Shown here: positions 21,674-32,417 of the stretch, piece by piece
How the letters are laid out: every line of letters starts with the position of its first letter
Position numbering within the stretch: the stretch's first letter is position 1
NCBI GenBank assembly: GCA_036927565.1
Contig: JAYESD010000001.1
Coordinates: 115,363,110-115,427,109, forward strand
From: Tuctoria greenei
Lineage: Eukaryota; Streptophyta; Magnoliopsida; Poales; Poaceae
Reading direction: 5' to 3'
DNA: 64,000 nt
Notes under the pieces: model-generated
Told to the model about the DNA's origin: nothing
Seen by the model: the letters and a program-made list of their open reading frames with translations, nothing else
Database searches by the model: none
Position numbers and translations under genes: made by a program

Positions 21674-24600
21674 TTCTCCTCCTGACCCTGGACCTGCAGA
21701 ATGTCCAGAACGCCAATTCTTCTTCTCATCTCGATGAACTTCTGTCTTCCAAGTGCCTTGGTCAAGATGTCCGCCATCTGGTCCTTTGTAGAGATCTGCT
21801 CAAGCACGATAACACCGTTGTCCACACACTCACGTATGTAGTGGTATTTGGTGTCTATGTGCTTGCTCCTGTCATGGTGTACCGGATTTTTGCTCAAGTC
21901 TATGGCAGACTTGTTGTCAACCCGTAGCACTGGCGTCTTCACCTGTTCAACCAAGTCTTCCATTAGCCGTGTCATCCATACACCTTGACATGCCCCTTGA
22001 GCTGCTGCAATATATTCAGCCTCACAGGAGGACAAGGCCACCACCTTCTGCTTGCTGGACTGCCACGAAACGGGGCTGTTTCCTAGACAAAACAGCACCC
22101 CACTTGTGCTCTTGCGGTCCTCCACGTCTCCCGCATAGTCGCTATCCGAGTAGCCAATCAACTCCAAGTTGCCTCCCTTTGGATAGAAGACTCCGAAGTG
22201 GATCGTACCCGCTATATAGCGTACGATGCGCTTGACTGCAGCGTAGTGTTCTTCCCTTGGCTCCTCCAAAAACCGACTCACGTACCCAACCGAGTAGGCG
22301 AGGTCGGGGCGTGTGTTCACCAAATATCGCAGCCCTCCCACCAAACTCCTGTAATCCGTTGCGTGCACCAACGGACTGTCACTTGTCTTGTAAAGCTTCA
22401 GGCCTTGCTCCATGGGGAATGCACAAGGGTTGCACTCCTCCAGGCCAGCTTTTGAGACAAGCTTAGAAGCGTAGGCCGCCTGCCCAACACTTATCCCCGC
22501 TTCAGACTGCCGCACCTCCAGGCCAAGATAATACGACAAGAGGCCCAAGTCGCTCATCTTGAACCGCCTCATCATCTCCTCCTTGAACTTCTTGATGTCG
22601 CCCCCTCCTGTGATCACGAGATCGTCGACGTACACGCCGACGATGAGCTTCTCCTTTCCAGCTCCACAGAAGTAAATCCCGTGCTCGCTCGTACTCTTCT
22701 GGAAGCCAAGCGATAGCAAGCTATCGTTGAGCTTGGCATTCCAGGCCCTGGGCGCTTGGCGAAGTCCGTACAAAGCCTTCTTGAGCCGATACACTTTGTG
22801 TTCAGCTCCTTTGACGATGAAGCCAGCGGGCTGAGAGACGTACACCTCCTCCATCAGATCGCCATTCAGGAAGGCGCTCTTCACATCCATGTGGTGTACC
22901 TCCCATCCCTTGTGTGCAGCTACTGCAAGGAGCAAGCGAACAGACTCTAGACGGGCTACAGGAGCGAATACCTCGTCAAAGTCTATTCCTTGCCGCTGGA
23001 CATAGCCTTTGGCCACCAAACGAGCCTTGTGCTTCACCACCTCTCCATGCTCGTCCCTCTTCACCTTGAACACCCACTTGAGACCAATGGGCTTGTGTCC
23101 TGCAGGAAGATCAACAAGTTGCCACGTCTTGTTCTCTTCTATGGACTCCATCTCCTCGAGCATGGCCCGTCTCCAGCACGGGTGTTCCTCAGCATCGACA
23201 AAGGACGTAGGCTCCTCCGCGGTGGTGAACATGAGCTCCCCCTCCTCCAGGCTTGGTGGGCGTGGTGCACGCCCAAGAGGGGTGAGGGTTCCCAGCACGT
23301 TGCGCATCGTGCGGAACCGAAGTGCAACGTTGTCGTTGTTACAGGCGTCGACGTTGCTGCCGACATCCGTCGGCGGCGTGGCGAAGCGGATGGGCCGTGG
23401 AGGGTGCCTGGGCGTGACAAAGGTGCTGGAATCTTCAGTATCGGACCCTCCAGCCGCTGCTGACTCCTGTAGCGGGCTATCCCAGGTCTGTTCTGGACTG
23501 GACAGCCCCTGTAGAAGCCTGCGGGGTGTTGCGGGGGGTGCTGGTCGCCTACCAGCAGCCCTGGTGTGCCCCACCGGGGCCCCTGGGGTCTGGACAGACC
23601 CTGCTGCACCCCTCCTGGGTGCTGCAGGGGTGCTGTTTGGCCCTTCCGAGTCCTGCAATACCTTGCTAGGTGCTGGAACAGCAGGTTCAGCATGTGCTAA
23701 ACCCATGGAGTCGACGTAGAACGCGTCGTAGTCCTCTTCTTCAGCTCCTTCACCCCAGTCCCACTTGGCCCTCTCGTCGAATATCACGTCACGTGATATG
23801 TGTGTGCGCCCATCGGCCGGATTGTACATCCGGTAGCCCTTCGTCCCTGCAACATAGCCAAGAAACACCATCGGCGTACTTCGGTCTTCCAACTTTCTCA
23901 GGTGGGGGCTTGTATTTTTGACATGTCCCACGCACCCAAAAATTCGGAAGTAGTTGACGGCTGGTCGCTCCCCGTACCAAGCTTCATATGGCGTCTTCCC
24001 GTCGAGGCCGCGGGTGGGGGATCTATTCAAGATGTAGACAGCTGTCAGGACCGCCTCACCCCAAAAGAACCCGGGCATACCCTTCGCCTTCAACATGCTT
24101 CTCGCCATCCCAACCACCGTCTGGTTGCGCCGCTCCACAACTCCATTCTGTTGCGGCGTGTATGGGGCTGTGAGCTGACGCTGTACGCCGTGCTGAGCGC
24201 AGTACTCGCCGAACTCCCGTGAGGTGAACTCCCCTCCGCGATCAGTACGAAGTAGCTTCAACCTCCTCCCGGACTCTAATTCAGCTGTCACCTGGAATTT
24301 CTGAATTAAGTCGGGCGCTTTGTCCTTGCTTGCTAGGAGATAGAGCCACATATAGCGGCTCATGTCATCCACTAGCAACAAGAACATCTTGTTGCCTCCT
24401 GGAGTCGTCGGCGTGATCGGCCCGCAGATGTCGCCGTGGATGAGGTCGAGTGCGCCCTCCGCGCGCCGACGAGCTTGCGTGGGGAAGCTGGAGCGCCTCT
24501 GCTTCCCGGCCAAGCAAGCCTCACACAATTGATCGACATGATCAATTTGCGGAAGCCCGAGCACCATCTCCTCCTTTGCCAGCTTCCGAAGCGCCTGGAA

Positions 24601-26076
24601 GCCGACGTGTCCGTAACGTTCGTGCCAACGCCACGCGACGTCACCACGTCGTGCGGTCAGGCAAACTGGACGCGTGATGTTCAGCCTGACGGGGTACAAC
24701 TTGCTGTCGTCGCGCCGCACTCGTGTGATGAGACGGTTCTGCTCGTCTCGAATGTGCATCACCCCTGCATGCATGGTGACGCTGTAGCCATCCTCATCCA
24801 GCTGCCCGAGGCTGATGAGGTTGGTGGTGAGACGCGGGATGAGGTAGACACCAGTGAGCCGCCGATGCTCACCCGTGTCACAGGCGAACAGGACCGTGCC
24901 CTTCCCCTCGATCCGCACAACCGAGTTGTCGCCGAACTTGATGGTTCCGACGACGTTCTCATCGAGCTCGGAGAAGACGGCGCGCGAACCAGTCATGTGG
25001 TTGGTCGAGCCCGTGTCGAGGTACCAAAGGGCGTCGTCGGAGTCGTCGTCGTCGTCGTCGTGGCCACGATGTGCGAAGACGCGTCCCTCCACTATCTCCA
25101 GTGGACGCGTGGAACGCTCGCGTACAGGCTCCTCCTGTACTGAGGCCGCCCTTGTCATGAACAAGGCACCCTCCTCCTCCGCCTTCGCCACGTGCGCCTG
25201 CTGCTGCGGCTCCTGCTGCTGCTTCCTTTTTGAACGACACTCCTTGGCCCAATGGCCCTTCTTGCCGCACTTCCTGCACTGGTCCCGGGGAATGTCTTTC
25301 GCGGAACCCTTCTTCTTCTTGGGTGCCCCCTTGCGGCCACCCCCTTTCGAAGAGCCCTCATCTCCTCGCGCCTCCTTCCGCCGTGCCTCCCACTCCTCCT
25401 GAGTGAGGTACAGCTGGCCGTCGTGCACTCCTCCCTTGCGCCGCGTTGTGTCGAAGGCGTTTTCGGCAGCCCTCAGCCGCCCCGTCACATCCGACAATGT
25501 GAGGGTCGACACGTCCAGCAGGGTCGAGATCGCCACCACGATCTGCTCGAAGCGTTCTGGAACGCTCCGAAGGAGCTTCTCCACCGCCACATCTTCGTCG
25601 ATGTGCTCCCCTAGTGTTTCGAGACGGGCTATGATGCCGCTCAGACGAAGGGAGAAGTCCTCCACGCTCTCGCCGTCCTTGAACGTGGCGGCGTCAAACT
25701 CCCGCCTGAGTTGACGCGCCGTGGTCTTCTTCACGCGATCGGCCCCCACTCGCATGAGGGCGATCGTGTCCCAAGCCTCCTTCGCCGTCTTCTTCTTCCC
25801 GATCGTCGTGATCATCTCCGACGGGATGGCGCTGACTAGGATGTCAAGCGCCAACATGTCCTCTTGCTGCGTCACGTTGCCTTCTTCCACCGCCTTCCAA
25901 AGTAGCCGCGCCTTCAGCTTGATCTCCATCATGACGGCCCACTCCGCATAGTTGGTCTTGGTGAGCAGCGGAAACCCGGTTCCCGTGTTCACCTCACGAA
26001 CTACCGGAGAGGTCGTCGTCGTGATCTTGCCGCCGTTGCCGGTGACGCTGCCGCTGCTTGGGGAAGAGGTCGACAT
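21664..26076 (-). CDS. Ty1/copia Gag-Pol polyprotein, intact
   Basis: 1,470 residues encode all functions for cytoplasmic particle assembly, reverse transcription and integration. Gag is residues 1-260, with a CCHC knuckle at about 267-280 (CRKCGKKGHWAKEC). The protease Asp is near 354 (WYLDTGSTNHMTG). The integrase HHCC finger is at about 485-521 and the core has Asp near 549, Asp near 612 (RTDRGGEF) and Glu near 648 (NGVVERR). RT has FAPVARLESVRLLLA and the catalytic GVYVDDLVITGG. RNase H includes YSDSDYAGDVEDRKSTSG and SSCEAEYIAAA. The start ATG follows the primer site directly, so there is almost no leader beyond the LTR. The end runs through the polypurine tract into the LTR. An acidic run of Asp (codon repeat near 25030-25060) lies before the protease. 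All catalytic residues I can check are present. Confidence 0.97.
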   Translation of the reverse strand: MSTSSPSSGSVTGNGGKITTTTSPVVREVNTGTGFPLLTKTNYAEWAVMMEIKLKARLLWKAVEEGNVTQQEDMLALDILVSAIPSEMITTIGKKKTAKEAWDTIALMRVGADRVKKTTARQLRREFDAATFKDGESVEDFSLRLSGIIARLETLGEHIDEDVAVEKLLRSVPERFEQIVVAISTLLDVSTLTLSDVTGRLRAAENAFDTTRRKGGVHDGQLYLTQEEWEARRKEARGDEGSSKGGGRKGAPKKKKGSAKDIPRDQCRKCGKKGHWAKECRSKRKQQQEPQQQAHVAKAEEEGALFMTRAASVQEEPVRERSTRPLEIVEGRVFAHRGHDDDDDDSDDALWYLDTGSTNHMTGSRAVFSELDENVVGTIKFGDNSVVRIEGKGTVLFACDTGEHRRLTGVYLIPRLTTNLISLGQLDEDGYSVTMHAGVMHIRDEQNRLITRVRRDDSKLYPVRLNITRPVCLTARRGDVAWRWHERYGHVGFQALRKLAKEEMVLGLPQIDHVDQLCEACLAGKQRRSSFPTQARRRAEGALDLIHGDICGPITPTTPGGNKMFLLLVDDMSRYMWLYLLASKDKAPDLIQKFQVTAELESGRRLKLLRTDRGGEFTSREFGEYCAQHGVQRQLTAPYTPQQNGVVERRNQTVVGMARSMLKAKGMPGFFWGEAVLTAVYILNRSPTRGLDGKTPYEAWYGERPAVNYFRIFGCVGHVKNTSPHLRKLEDRSTPMVFLGYVAGTKGYRMYNPADGRTHISRDVIFDERAKWDWGEGAEEEDYDAFYVDSMGLAHAEPAVPAPSKVLQDSEGPNSTPAAPRRGAAGSVQTPGAPVGHTRAAGRRPAPPATPRRLLQGLSSPEQTWDSPLQESAAAGGSDTEDSSTFVTPRHPPRPIRFATPPTDVGSNVDACNNDNVALRFRTMRNVLGTLTPLGRAPRPPSLEEGELMFTTAEEPTSFVDAEEHPCWRRAMLEEMESIEENKTWQLVDLPAGHKPIGLKWVFKVKRDEHGEVVKHKARLVAKGYVQRQGIDFDEVFAPVARLESVRLLLAVAAHKGWEVHHMDVKSAFLNGDLMEEVYVSQPAGFIVKGAEHKVYRLKKALYGLRQAPRAWNAKLNDSLLSLGFQKSTSEHGIYFCGAGKEKLIVGVYVDDLVITGGGDIKKFKEEMMRRFKMSDLGLLSYYLGLEVRQSEAGISVGQAAYASKLVSKAGLEECNPCAFPMEQGLKLYKTSDSPLVHATDYRSLVGGLRYLVNTRPDLAYSVGYVSRFLEEPREEHYAAVKRIVRYIAGTIHFGVFYPKGGNLELIGYSDSDYAGDVEDRKSTSGVLFCLGNSPVSWQSSKQKVVALSSCEAEYIAAAQGACQGVWMTRLMEDLVEQVKTPVLRVDNKSAIDLSKNPVHHDRSKHIDTKYHYIRECVDNGVIVLEQISTKDQMADILTKALGRQKFIEMRRRIGVLDILQVQGQEENVG
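21674..21684 (-). other. Polypurine tract of copia element (coding)
   Basis: The minus strand reads AGGAGGAGAA just before the LTR start. It also encodes the Glu-Glu-Asn near the end of Gag-Pol. Confidence 0.8.
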
Positions 26077-26089
26077 GGCTCTGATACCA
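26077..26089 (-). other. Primer-binding site of copia element, tRNA-iMet type
   Basis: The minus strand reads TGGTATCAGAGCC, four bases inside the LTR end at 26094 and abutting the gag-pol ATG at 26076. Confidence 0.9.
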
Positions 26090-26093
26090 CGAA

Positions 26094-26672
26094 TGTTGGA
26101 AATCCGGCCTGTTCAGCCCTGTTTCTAGCTCTGCAGGTGTGCTGTTCTGATCTGTTCGGCCAGAACAGAACTGATATGGAGTGCAGTTCAGTACAGGGCA
26201 ATTCCTGCGTTCAGAACAGAGAGGACAGAGAGAGTAGAAGGCACCCCGGTGCTGATCAGATCGGAGAAGAAGGGAACAGAGAAGAACTCGCCGAGTTCCT
26301 GCTGGAACAGATGCGAAATCCTGATCTAGGCGAGTTAGGGAACTCGGCTAGATCAGGTTCTGCCGTGGGGAGGCCTGGTCTGGTGGAAAACTTGTATTAT
26401 TTTCTAATGAGGTACAGCAGGGGAGGGGCGCACCCCTGTTTATATAGGGGCCGGCTGGGAGAGTCCCAGGGCCTTACAACTCGATCTCCAATTTAAAAAC
26501 AGGACTCTATCTATTAGCAATAACTCTATGGACTCTAAACAGAATTTCTAATATTTTTCTAGACTCTATCTACTGACCGCTCCAGGGAGGTGGGCCCCCC
26601 CTGGGCGCGCGCGCCCCTGGTGGGCTCAGCCGCACCAGGCCGCCCCAGGCCCAGGCCCAGGGTCACCCGACA
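26094..26672 (-). repeat. 5' LTR of copia element (579 bp)
   Basis: It runs on the minus strand from 26672 (TGTCGGGTGA) to 26094 (CCAACA). A TATA box (CTATATAAAC on the minus strand) lies at about 26439-26447. The U3 start is very GC-rich with GGGGCGCGCGCGCCC near 26610. Confidence 0.95.
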
Positions 26673-26677
26673 GTAGT
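26673..26677. repeat. Target site duplication of copia element, high side
   Basis: GTAGT, identical to 21090-21094. Confidence 0.95.
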
Positions 26678-28385
26678 CCCTCAGCAGATTTCTGACTCCA
26701 AGGTAATTCTCCTGTATTCTTCTGTTTTTGCTGAATGCACTTTGGGCCGTTGGGATCAGATCAGCAATTACTGTGGACAGTCTTGCAGCCAGTGCTTTTG
26801 ATACTAGTTTGGCGAAGGAGTGGAGAAGACTGATTGGACGGTAGTCAGCAGGGCCGGGGGGAGCAAGGCCCTTAGGCAGGAGGACAATCGCGGCTGTGTT
26901 CAGCAGTCCAAAGGAGTCAGTGTTGAGATTGAAGAACTGATGAAACGCTGCCACTAGGTCGGATTTGATGATTGACCAACAAGACCGGTAGAAGTCAGCT
27001 GTGTATCCATCCGGACCCGGCGACTTCTCGCACGGTGAGTGATTGATTGCATTAAGTATCTCCTGCTCTGAGAAGGTGGTATCTAGCACGCCATGCACTG
27101 ATGAAAGATTCAAACCCGACCAGTCCAGAGTCCAGTGCCTCCGGTCAACAGATCCCAGTATGCTTTTGAAGTGTTGAGATAAGAGATGTTCCTTTTCCTC
27201 ATGAGACCATAGGATTGATCCGTCTGCATCAGTGAGGTGAGATATATAGTTACGTCTAGCACGACCATTGGCTTTGAGGTGGAAGAATCGCGTCGACGCG
27301 TCGCCGGCCCTCAACCATGTGATGCGAGATGTCTGTCGTCGCCTAGAGCGCTCTAAGGCGGCTAGACCAAGTATGCGGATCTTCAGATCTTTGCGGAGCA
27401 TGTGCTCATCACCGGACAGTGACCGAGAATCCATTGCCTTGTCCAGCCTGGCTATTACTTCAGATGCAACAAGAAGTTGTACTTTAGTCTGACCAAAGAG
27501 CCTTCGACTCCATTTCTTCAGGCAGCCCGCGAGACGTTTCATCTTGTTGTGTAGCATTACCATTGGCGATGCAACCGGTAGGGTCTGGTTCCACGAGTCT
27601 CGAACCACATCCGTGAAGCCAGGGGCTTTTAACCAGAAGGTCTCGAACCTGAAACGGCGATCACAAAACCTCGGCTGCGCTGCCAGAAGTAGTGGGCAGT
27701 GATCTGATAATGACGAGGATAATGCTTGTAGTTGGTGGTCTGAGAAGTTGAGATCCCACTGTGCCGAGCAGAAGACTCGATCTAGCCGTACCAAGGTTGG
27801 TTGTCGGCGCTCATTGCTCCATGTGAAGGCTCTGTTCTGTATAGGTAGATCAATCAACTGGGCATTGTTTATCGCCTCACGAAATGAGGACATCCAATGA
27901 TGGCTGAAATTGTTGTTGTTTTTGTCCCTCGCATTGTATATCAGGTTGAAATCCCCCGCGCAAAGCCACGGTAGTTCTGGGACTGGCCTAGATTGCACCA
28001 ATTGTTGAAGGAAGCGCCCCTTGTCTGCATCCCCAACTGGCCCATAGACTGCGGTTAGCTTGAACTGATTTAGATTCAAATGATCCTCCAAGATCAGTGA
28101 GAGAGAGAATTCCTGATTCTCGGAGTCACGTCCGTGGTATAAGTCTGGATCCCAAGCAATGAGAATGCCTCCTCGAGTGCCCTGGGCTGGCTTGAAGCAA
28201 AACTCTGAGAGAGAGGCAGGGAGGAATTCTGCTGCAAGACGACGGTCAATAGTCTGTAATTTTGTTTCTTGGATGCAGACTACAGTGGCGCGTGCCTGTA
28301 GGAGTTGTTGACGCAGTGCTTCACGCCGTGCTGGAAGATTGAGGCCACGGACATTCCAGGTAAGCAATATAAGTTGTTCATCCAT
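26678..28385 (-). pseudogene. LINE ORF2, endonuclease and start of reverse transcriptase
   Basis: The N-terminal domain is an APE-type endonuclease: LLTWNVRGLNLPARREALRQ, then VCIQETKL with the catalytic Glu, LCAGDFNLIYNARDKN, and SDHCPLLL with the His. The RT fingers follow with SPGPDGYTADFYRSCWSII and DYRPISLLHSFAKLVSKALA. The frame is open until the copia insertion at 26672, so this part alone could give an endonuclease with a truncated RT. The endonuclease makes the first nick at the genomic target. ORF2 starts at the ATG at 28385, 222 bases after the end of ORF1. Confidence 0.92.
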
Positions 28386-28607
28386 TTATTAACCAGATAC
28401 TGACACTGCTCTTAGGACAATACACCTTCCAGCTGTACCATATGCAGATGGAGGCCGCTGCCATTAACCCCAAGAAAGGCCTCCGTCCAAACCAACCACA
28501 ATCTAGCCATGAACAGACACTAACATCAACGGTAGCCAGGACATAAGGACTACGAACTACTAACATGGATGAACCTAGAACGTTGCAGACGACGGCAACC
28601 ATGTCCA

Positions 28608-31600
28608 CTAAGCTGCGGCCTGAGCACCGAGCTCCTCTGCCACCAAGGAGGCAGTTGTACGAGTAAGGGCGTCACGGGCGAGACATGTGATGCCGCGAAT
28701 AGCCGAGATCACCTTTGGGGGTAGTGGCTGTCGGTATAGGGCTTCATACTTTTGGAGAGTAGAGGCGCCGATATGCTTGCCCTCGTCTGCGAGATCCAGC
28801 TCCTTGATCAGCTGTTCAGTGGCTCCCATTGCCACAGGTATCATGGAGCGATTCTTAGCCTGACGCATACTCCTCCTGGACTGCACGCTCGCAGGGGCAG
28901 TGGCGCGCGCAGCGCGCGTCCTCTTCAGTGGTACACCCAGGATGGCGGGAGGGGTTGGTTTGAATAGCTCGGACAGGCCGTGAGACTCCGGCCCCGACTG
29001 AGGAGGAGAAAAAAGGTGGGCCGAACTTGGGCCATTCCCCGGGGAGGTATGGTGAGTCGTTGGCCGCCTTGCTTCTCCCGCCCGCAGGTTGGGCGTCTCC
29101 ACAGTCAAATGAGGCCCCTGCGCCCTGCCAGCAGCGGACGGGGGTGCCGACAAGCTGCGTTGCAGCTCCAGCAGCATCGGGTGTGCCCACAGACCCAATC
29201 CGGCTTCGGGCCCACCCTCCTTTTTGGAACAGAGTCCCGACAAGAGGGGGTCATCAGAGAGCGGCGCGTGAGTGGGCCGGCGTCAGCATGGGAAGCACCA
29301 CAATAGGTGATGTAGGCCCTTCACGAGCTGGCGATTCCTGCTCAACTGCCAGATTCCGGACTGCCGTGTCCGGAGGAGACAGTTGCAGGGCGTCACGGGT
29401 CGGCGATGCTAGCGACGCTGTGCGTGGTGCTGGCGAAGCTGATCTACACCGGTCCCACCCATCGTCAGTCCTGCATGGGGCCTCCCGACGGCGCAGACGC
29501 ACCAGCGAGACCAACAAGGTGCGGCCGCGGGCGGGGTAGGCATCTTGGTGTTGTGCATGCTGGCGATTTCGACCACCCCTGTAACCACGGCCGACTCTAG
29601 GGTGATCGTTGCAAGATGAGCGCCCCCTTGCACGGCCACGTGGCCAGTTGTGGCGCCTCATATCCCCGCCCTGGTCAGAGCCGCCGGCGTCTCCATCCGG
29701 ACGGCCAAAGGGGCTGAACTGACGACAGCGTTCTTGAGGAGGCGGCCGAATCGGGAAGATGAAATGGTCAGGGACGCCCACCATCCAGTCGAACCGCTGA
29801 CAAGTGACCTGCAAATCCTCATCGGAGTCGGAGGATAAGGTGGACGGTAGGGCGCTGATGCCTGACCTTGGCGAGGAGTTTGGCGGCGGAGACCAGCAGT
29901 GCAGTTCAGCGATGTGGATGACTATTTCAACTCTGTCCCCAACCGGCGGATACTCCAGTGCTGGGGCCATGGGATCACGGGGTGGGAAGAATGTGACCAT
30001 CTTCAGGCATGGCACACGACTGGGATCAGCCATCCACGCCCAGAAGACGCAGGTCTCCATGGAAGCGCGGGTGTAGGAGGAGTCGTCGAAGCGATCGAAG
30101 AGACACATATCACCGAAGATCTGGTTTATACCCTGCACACACCAGGCATGAAGCGGCAAATCCTCAACTACAATCTTAACATGAAAGTTCCAACGAGCCT
30201 GAACCGGCCAGACCCTCCAAGCCCGAATCCTGAACGGGGTGTGACCGTAGTGGACCCGCTCCCGCCGGATCGCCGTGAGCTGGTGCTCGGGGTGGTCGAA
30301 CATGACGAAGAAGCTCTCCGGCCTATGCGGAACAATGGTTATGTGGTTACGTGGAATGCCAAGCTGGGAACTCAGCACCCCAAGCATCTCATGAGCAGTT
30401 GGTCGGACGTGGATGTCCAGCAGGAACACGACGACAGCCCGCGCCAGCATGTTATCATGGTCAGCCGACATAGCACCATCCGGAATGACCACAACGTCTC
30501 TCATCGCGGGTCTCTCCTCGGGGAATCCTGGGATGTGGGACACTGGAGCCGCCATGACGTTGGGGGAGCGGGTCACCTCGGCGTAAGTTTTCCTCCGAGG
30601 GGTGGAGTGGTGTTGTGGTGGGGGCGGCGGAATGGAGATGCGGGAGAACACACTGGGTTTTGGTGGGGGGGTCCTGGGGCGGGGTGGAGCACGGCAAGCT
30701 CGAGCGAAGTGTCCAGAACCACCGCAAGCAAGGCAAGTTCGAGGTTCACGACAGTGTATGCGACGATGGTCGGAGGCAAGGCAGCGAAAGCAGCGGCCCT
30801 TGAACCGCTCTTTAAAGGCGAGCGAGCGGAAGGGAAGCTGGCGATGCGGGAGGAGAGAAGGCTTGTATGGTGGTAGCGGCAGAATCCCCTTTCCGGCACC
30901 GCCAGGCGAGCTCACCTGCTTCCGTGAAAGGCCATTAAAGGCAGCAGCAGACTTCAAGGGATCCCGGTGGCCGGCGAGCTTCAGGCCTCGCAGAGCAGCA
31001 GGTCTAGGATGATAGGGCTCCGCGTACGGAGCCGAAGAGGAGCGGGCGGCGCTGCGCCGTGCGGCCTTGGAGACCACCCGGGTCCATTTCGGGGACTCCG
31101 GAGTAACTGCTGGACCAGGGGCCGGTGGCTGCCCCATACCGGGCTTGAAGGCAGTGGGAACAGAGCGAGCGGGAACACATATTACAGATTTAAGACGACG
31201 AGGGAGTGGGAGCGAGGCTTGGGTGGGCGGCGATGCCAGAGCGGTAATGATGGAGTCAGGGCGAGGCGCAGGCGGACAATGGCAAGCAGGGGGGGCGGAG
31301 GACTGGACCAAAGAGACGGTGGCCGCCCGGAGCAGGGCCGCAGAGCAGCTAGTGAATGCTCCGTCCTCATCATCAATCGATCCCCAGTCCAACGGCTCCT
31401 CACCATCAGAGCTAGCGGGCGGTGAGGAAGAAGGACCGGAACGGATCTGGGAGCCGGGCAGTAGCGGCGAACTGGGAATGGGCTGAGTGTCTGCAGGTGT
31501 GGAGGAACTGGGAGCCGCGGCTGCCGGGAGAAGCCGAAAGGTGGATGGACGCAAGGAGGGAGGGGATGGGGGGGAGTCGGACGGGAGCGAGCCTGGCGTC

Positions 31601-31665
31601 GGCGAGAGCCAGGCAGAGGACAAGGTCACCGGAGATTCCGGAGGGACCTCAGCCAGGATCGCCAT
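28608..31665 (-). pseudogene. LINE ORF1, Gag-like RNA-binding protein, frameshifted
   Basis: This is a nucleic-acid-binding LINE protein. A long Pro/Ser/Ala-rich N-terminus is followed by two CCHC knuckles in tandem (CFRCLASDHRRIHC and CLACGGSGHFARAC), then an RRM-like DUF4283 region (HIRPTAHEMLGVLSSQ-type, here HVRPTAHEMLGVLSSQLG) and a low-complexity tail. The first frame stops at 29254; the typical C-terminal end (QSRRSMRQAKNRSMIPVAMG, LIKELDLADEG) is in another frame at 29243-28608, so a single frameshift near 29250 separates them. GC content is high, which creates many long but meaningless frames on the opposite strand. Confidence 0.85.
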
Positions 31666-31715
31666 CGCCGGGTCAAAACCAAAGGCCAGGGAAGGCTAGG
31701 GTGGTGGTTCGTAAA

Positions 31716-32286
31716 TTCAGAGTTTAAATTTGGGCATCACCCCGATTTGTTTTCCAGTCTGGACCAGTTTAGTCGACACGGCAACATCAACTGTGAAGGT
31801 AGACACACACCATTCAGTTGGTAGAAACGGTCCCAAAAACACCGAAAATGAGGAGACACCATGTTATCCGTTCTGCATTGAAAGTCTGCAAAAATTCCAT
31901 TATCGTACGTAACTGTGCTACTGACACTTTGCATGGTCAAAATTACATCATTCATCCTAAAATACTTGTTGACAAGAATTTTAGAGGGAGTAGCTAGAAA
32001 TTGTAACTGCCCACGGAAAGCGGAATATCTTCGCTGCAAAAAAGTAAGATTTCCTCTTTGGGGAGCCTGGATTTCATCTTCGTGATCTGTGCTTCTTTTT
32101 TCAGGGAAATAAAGTCTTGAACTCTTGATCCGTGCTTCCCCCAGAAGAAAGCAGCATCTGATGCAAGGGGTGAAGCCAAAGGCTGGTACACATTCGGCAT
32201 CCGACTTTTCTGCTTTTCCTGCTCCTCCAATCCATTCCAATCAAATTCTTGCACGCCCACACACTTCAAGAATCCCTCGTGGGATG
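31716..32286. other. Upstream region of the lipoxygenase gene
   Basis: About 570 bases lie between the LINE 5' end and the TATA box of the lipoxygenase. AAGAATTTTAGAGGGAGTAG at about 31976-31995 resembles one end of a Stowaway-type MITE; I do not see the partner end. An open minus-strand frame of 167 codons at 31737-32240 has no recognisable domain and is probably chance. The gene promoter must lie here, so LINE and gene face away from each other. Confidence 0.4.
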
Positions 32287-32293
32287 TATATAA
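32287..32293 (+). promoter_or_regulatory. TATA box of the lipoxygenase gene
   Basis: TATATAA lies about 125 bases before the ATG at 32418, in a good position for a transcription start near 32320. Confidence 0.6.
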
Positions 32294-32417
32294 CCGCATG
32301 GGTCTGCATCAGGGGTCAACAAAGGACTAGGTGGACAATACTACTAAATTAGTAGCAGCCGTGAGCCGCCCTTATCCTGGTGTTGAGGTGTAGCGGGAGC
32401 TGGATCTGCCCGTGCAA

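Larger units (their letters stand above)
21095..26672 (-). mobile_element. Complete young Ty1/copia retrotransposon (5,578 bp)
   Basis: Two 579-base LTRs, a perfect 5-base target duplication, a primer site, a polypurine tract and one uninterrupted 1,470-codon gag-pol frame are all present. I count two differences between the LTRs (near 21424 and 21582 versus the matching sites in the other LTR), about 99.7% identity. With the commonly used grass rate of 1.3e-8 per site per year this is roughly 0.13 million years (estimate). It lies in the RT of a LINE. Nothing needed for autonomy is visibly missing. Confidence 0.95.
20050..31715 (-). mobile_element. L1-type LINE, split by a copia element, 3' end missing
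   Basis: ORF1 (31665-28608) and ORF2 (28385-26678 continued at 21089-20079) read on the minus strand. The copia element with its GTAGT duplication interrupts ORF2 inside RT. A 5' leader of about 50 bases precedes ORF1. At the 3' side ORF2 ends in the region just after the RT thumb (VKVGDGNRAS in a shifted frame near 20070) and joins the MYB-like remnant. There is no C-terminal zinc-finger region, no 3' UTR and no poly(A). Losing the 3' end while keeping the 5' end is the opposite of ordinary LINE truncation. Confidence 0.85.

Noticed and set aside
23009..23719. Plus-strand ORFs opposite the copia element
   Set aside because: They are antisense shadows of an intact 1,470-codon frame.
29899..30876. 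Plus-strand ORF of 325 codons
   Set aside because: Opposite-strand shadow of LINE ORF1, whose CCHC knuckles and RRM-like region are on the minus strand.
31737..32240. Minus-strand ORF of 167 codons in the lipoxygenase promoter region
   Set aside because: No domain, no recognisable homologous motif, and it overlaps a putative MITE end; probably chance.
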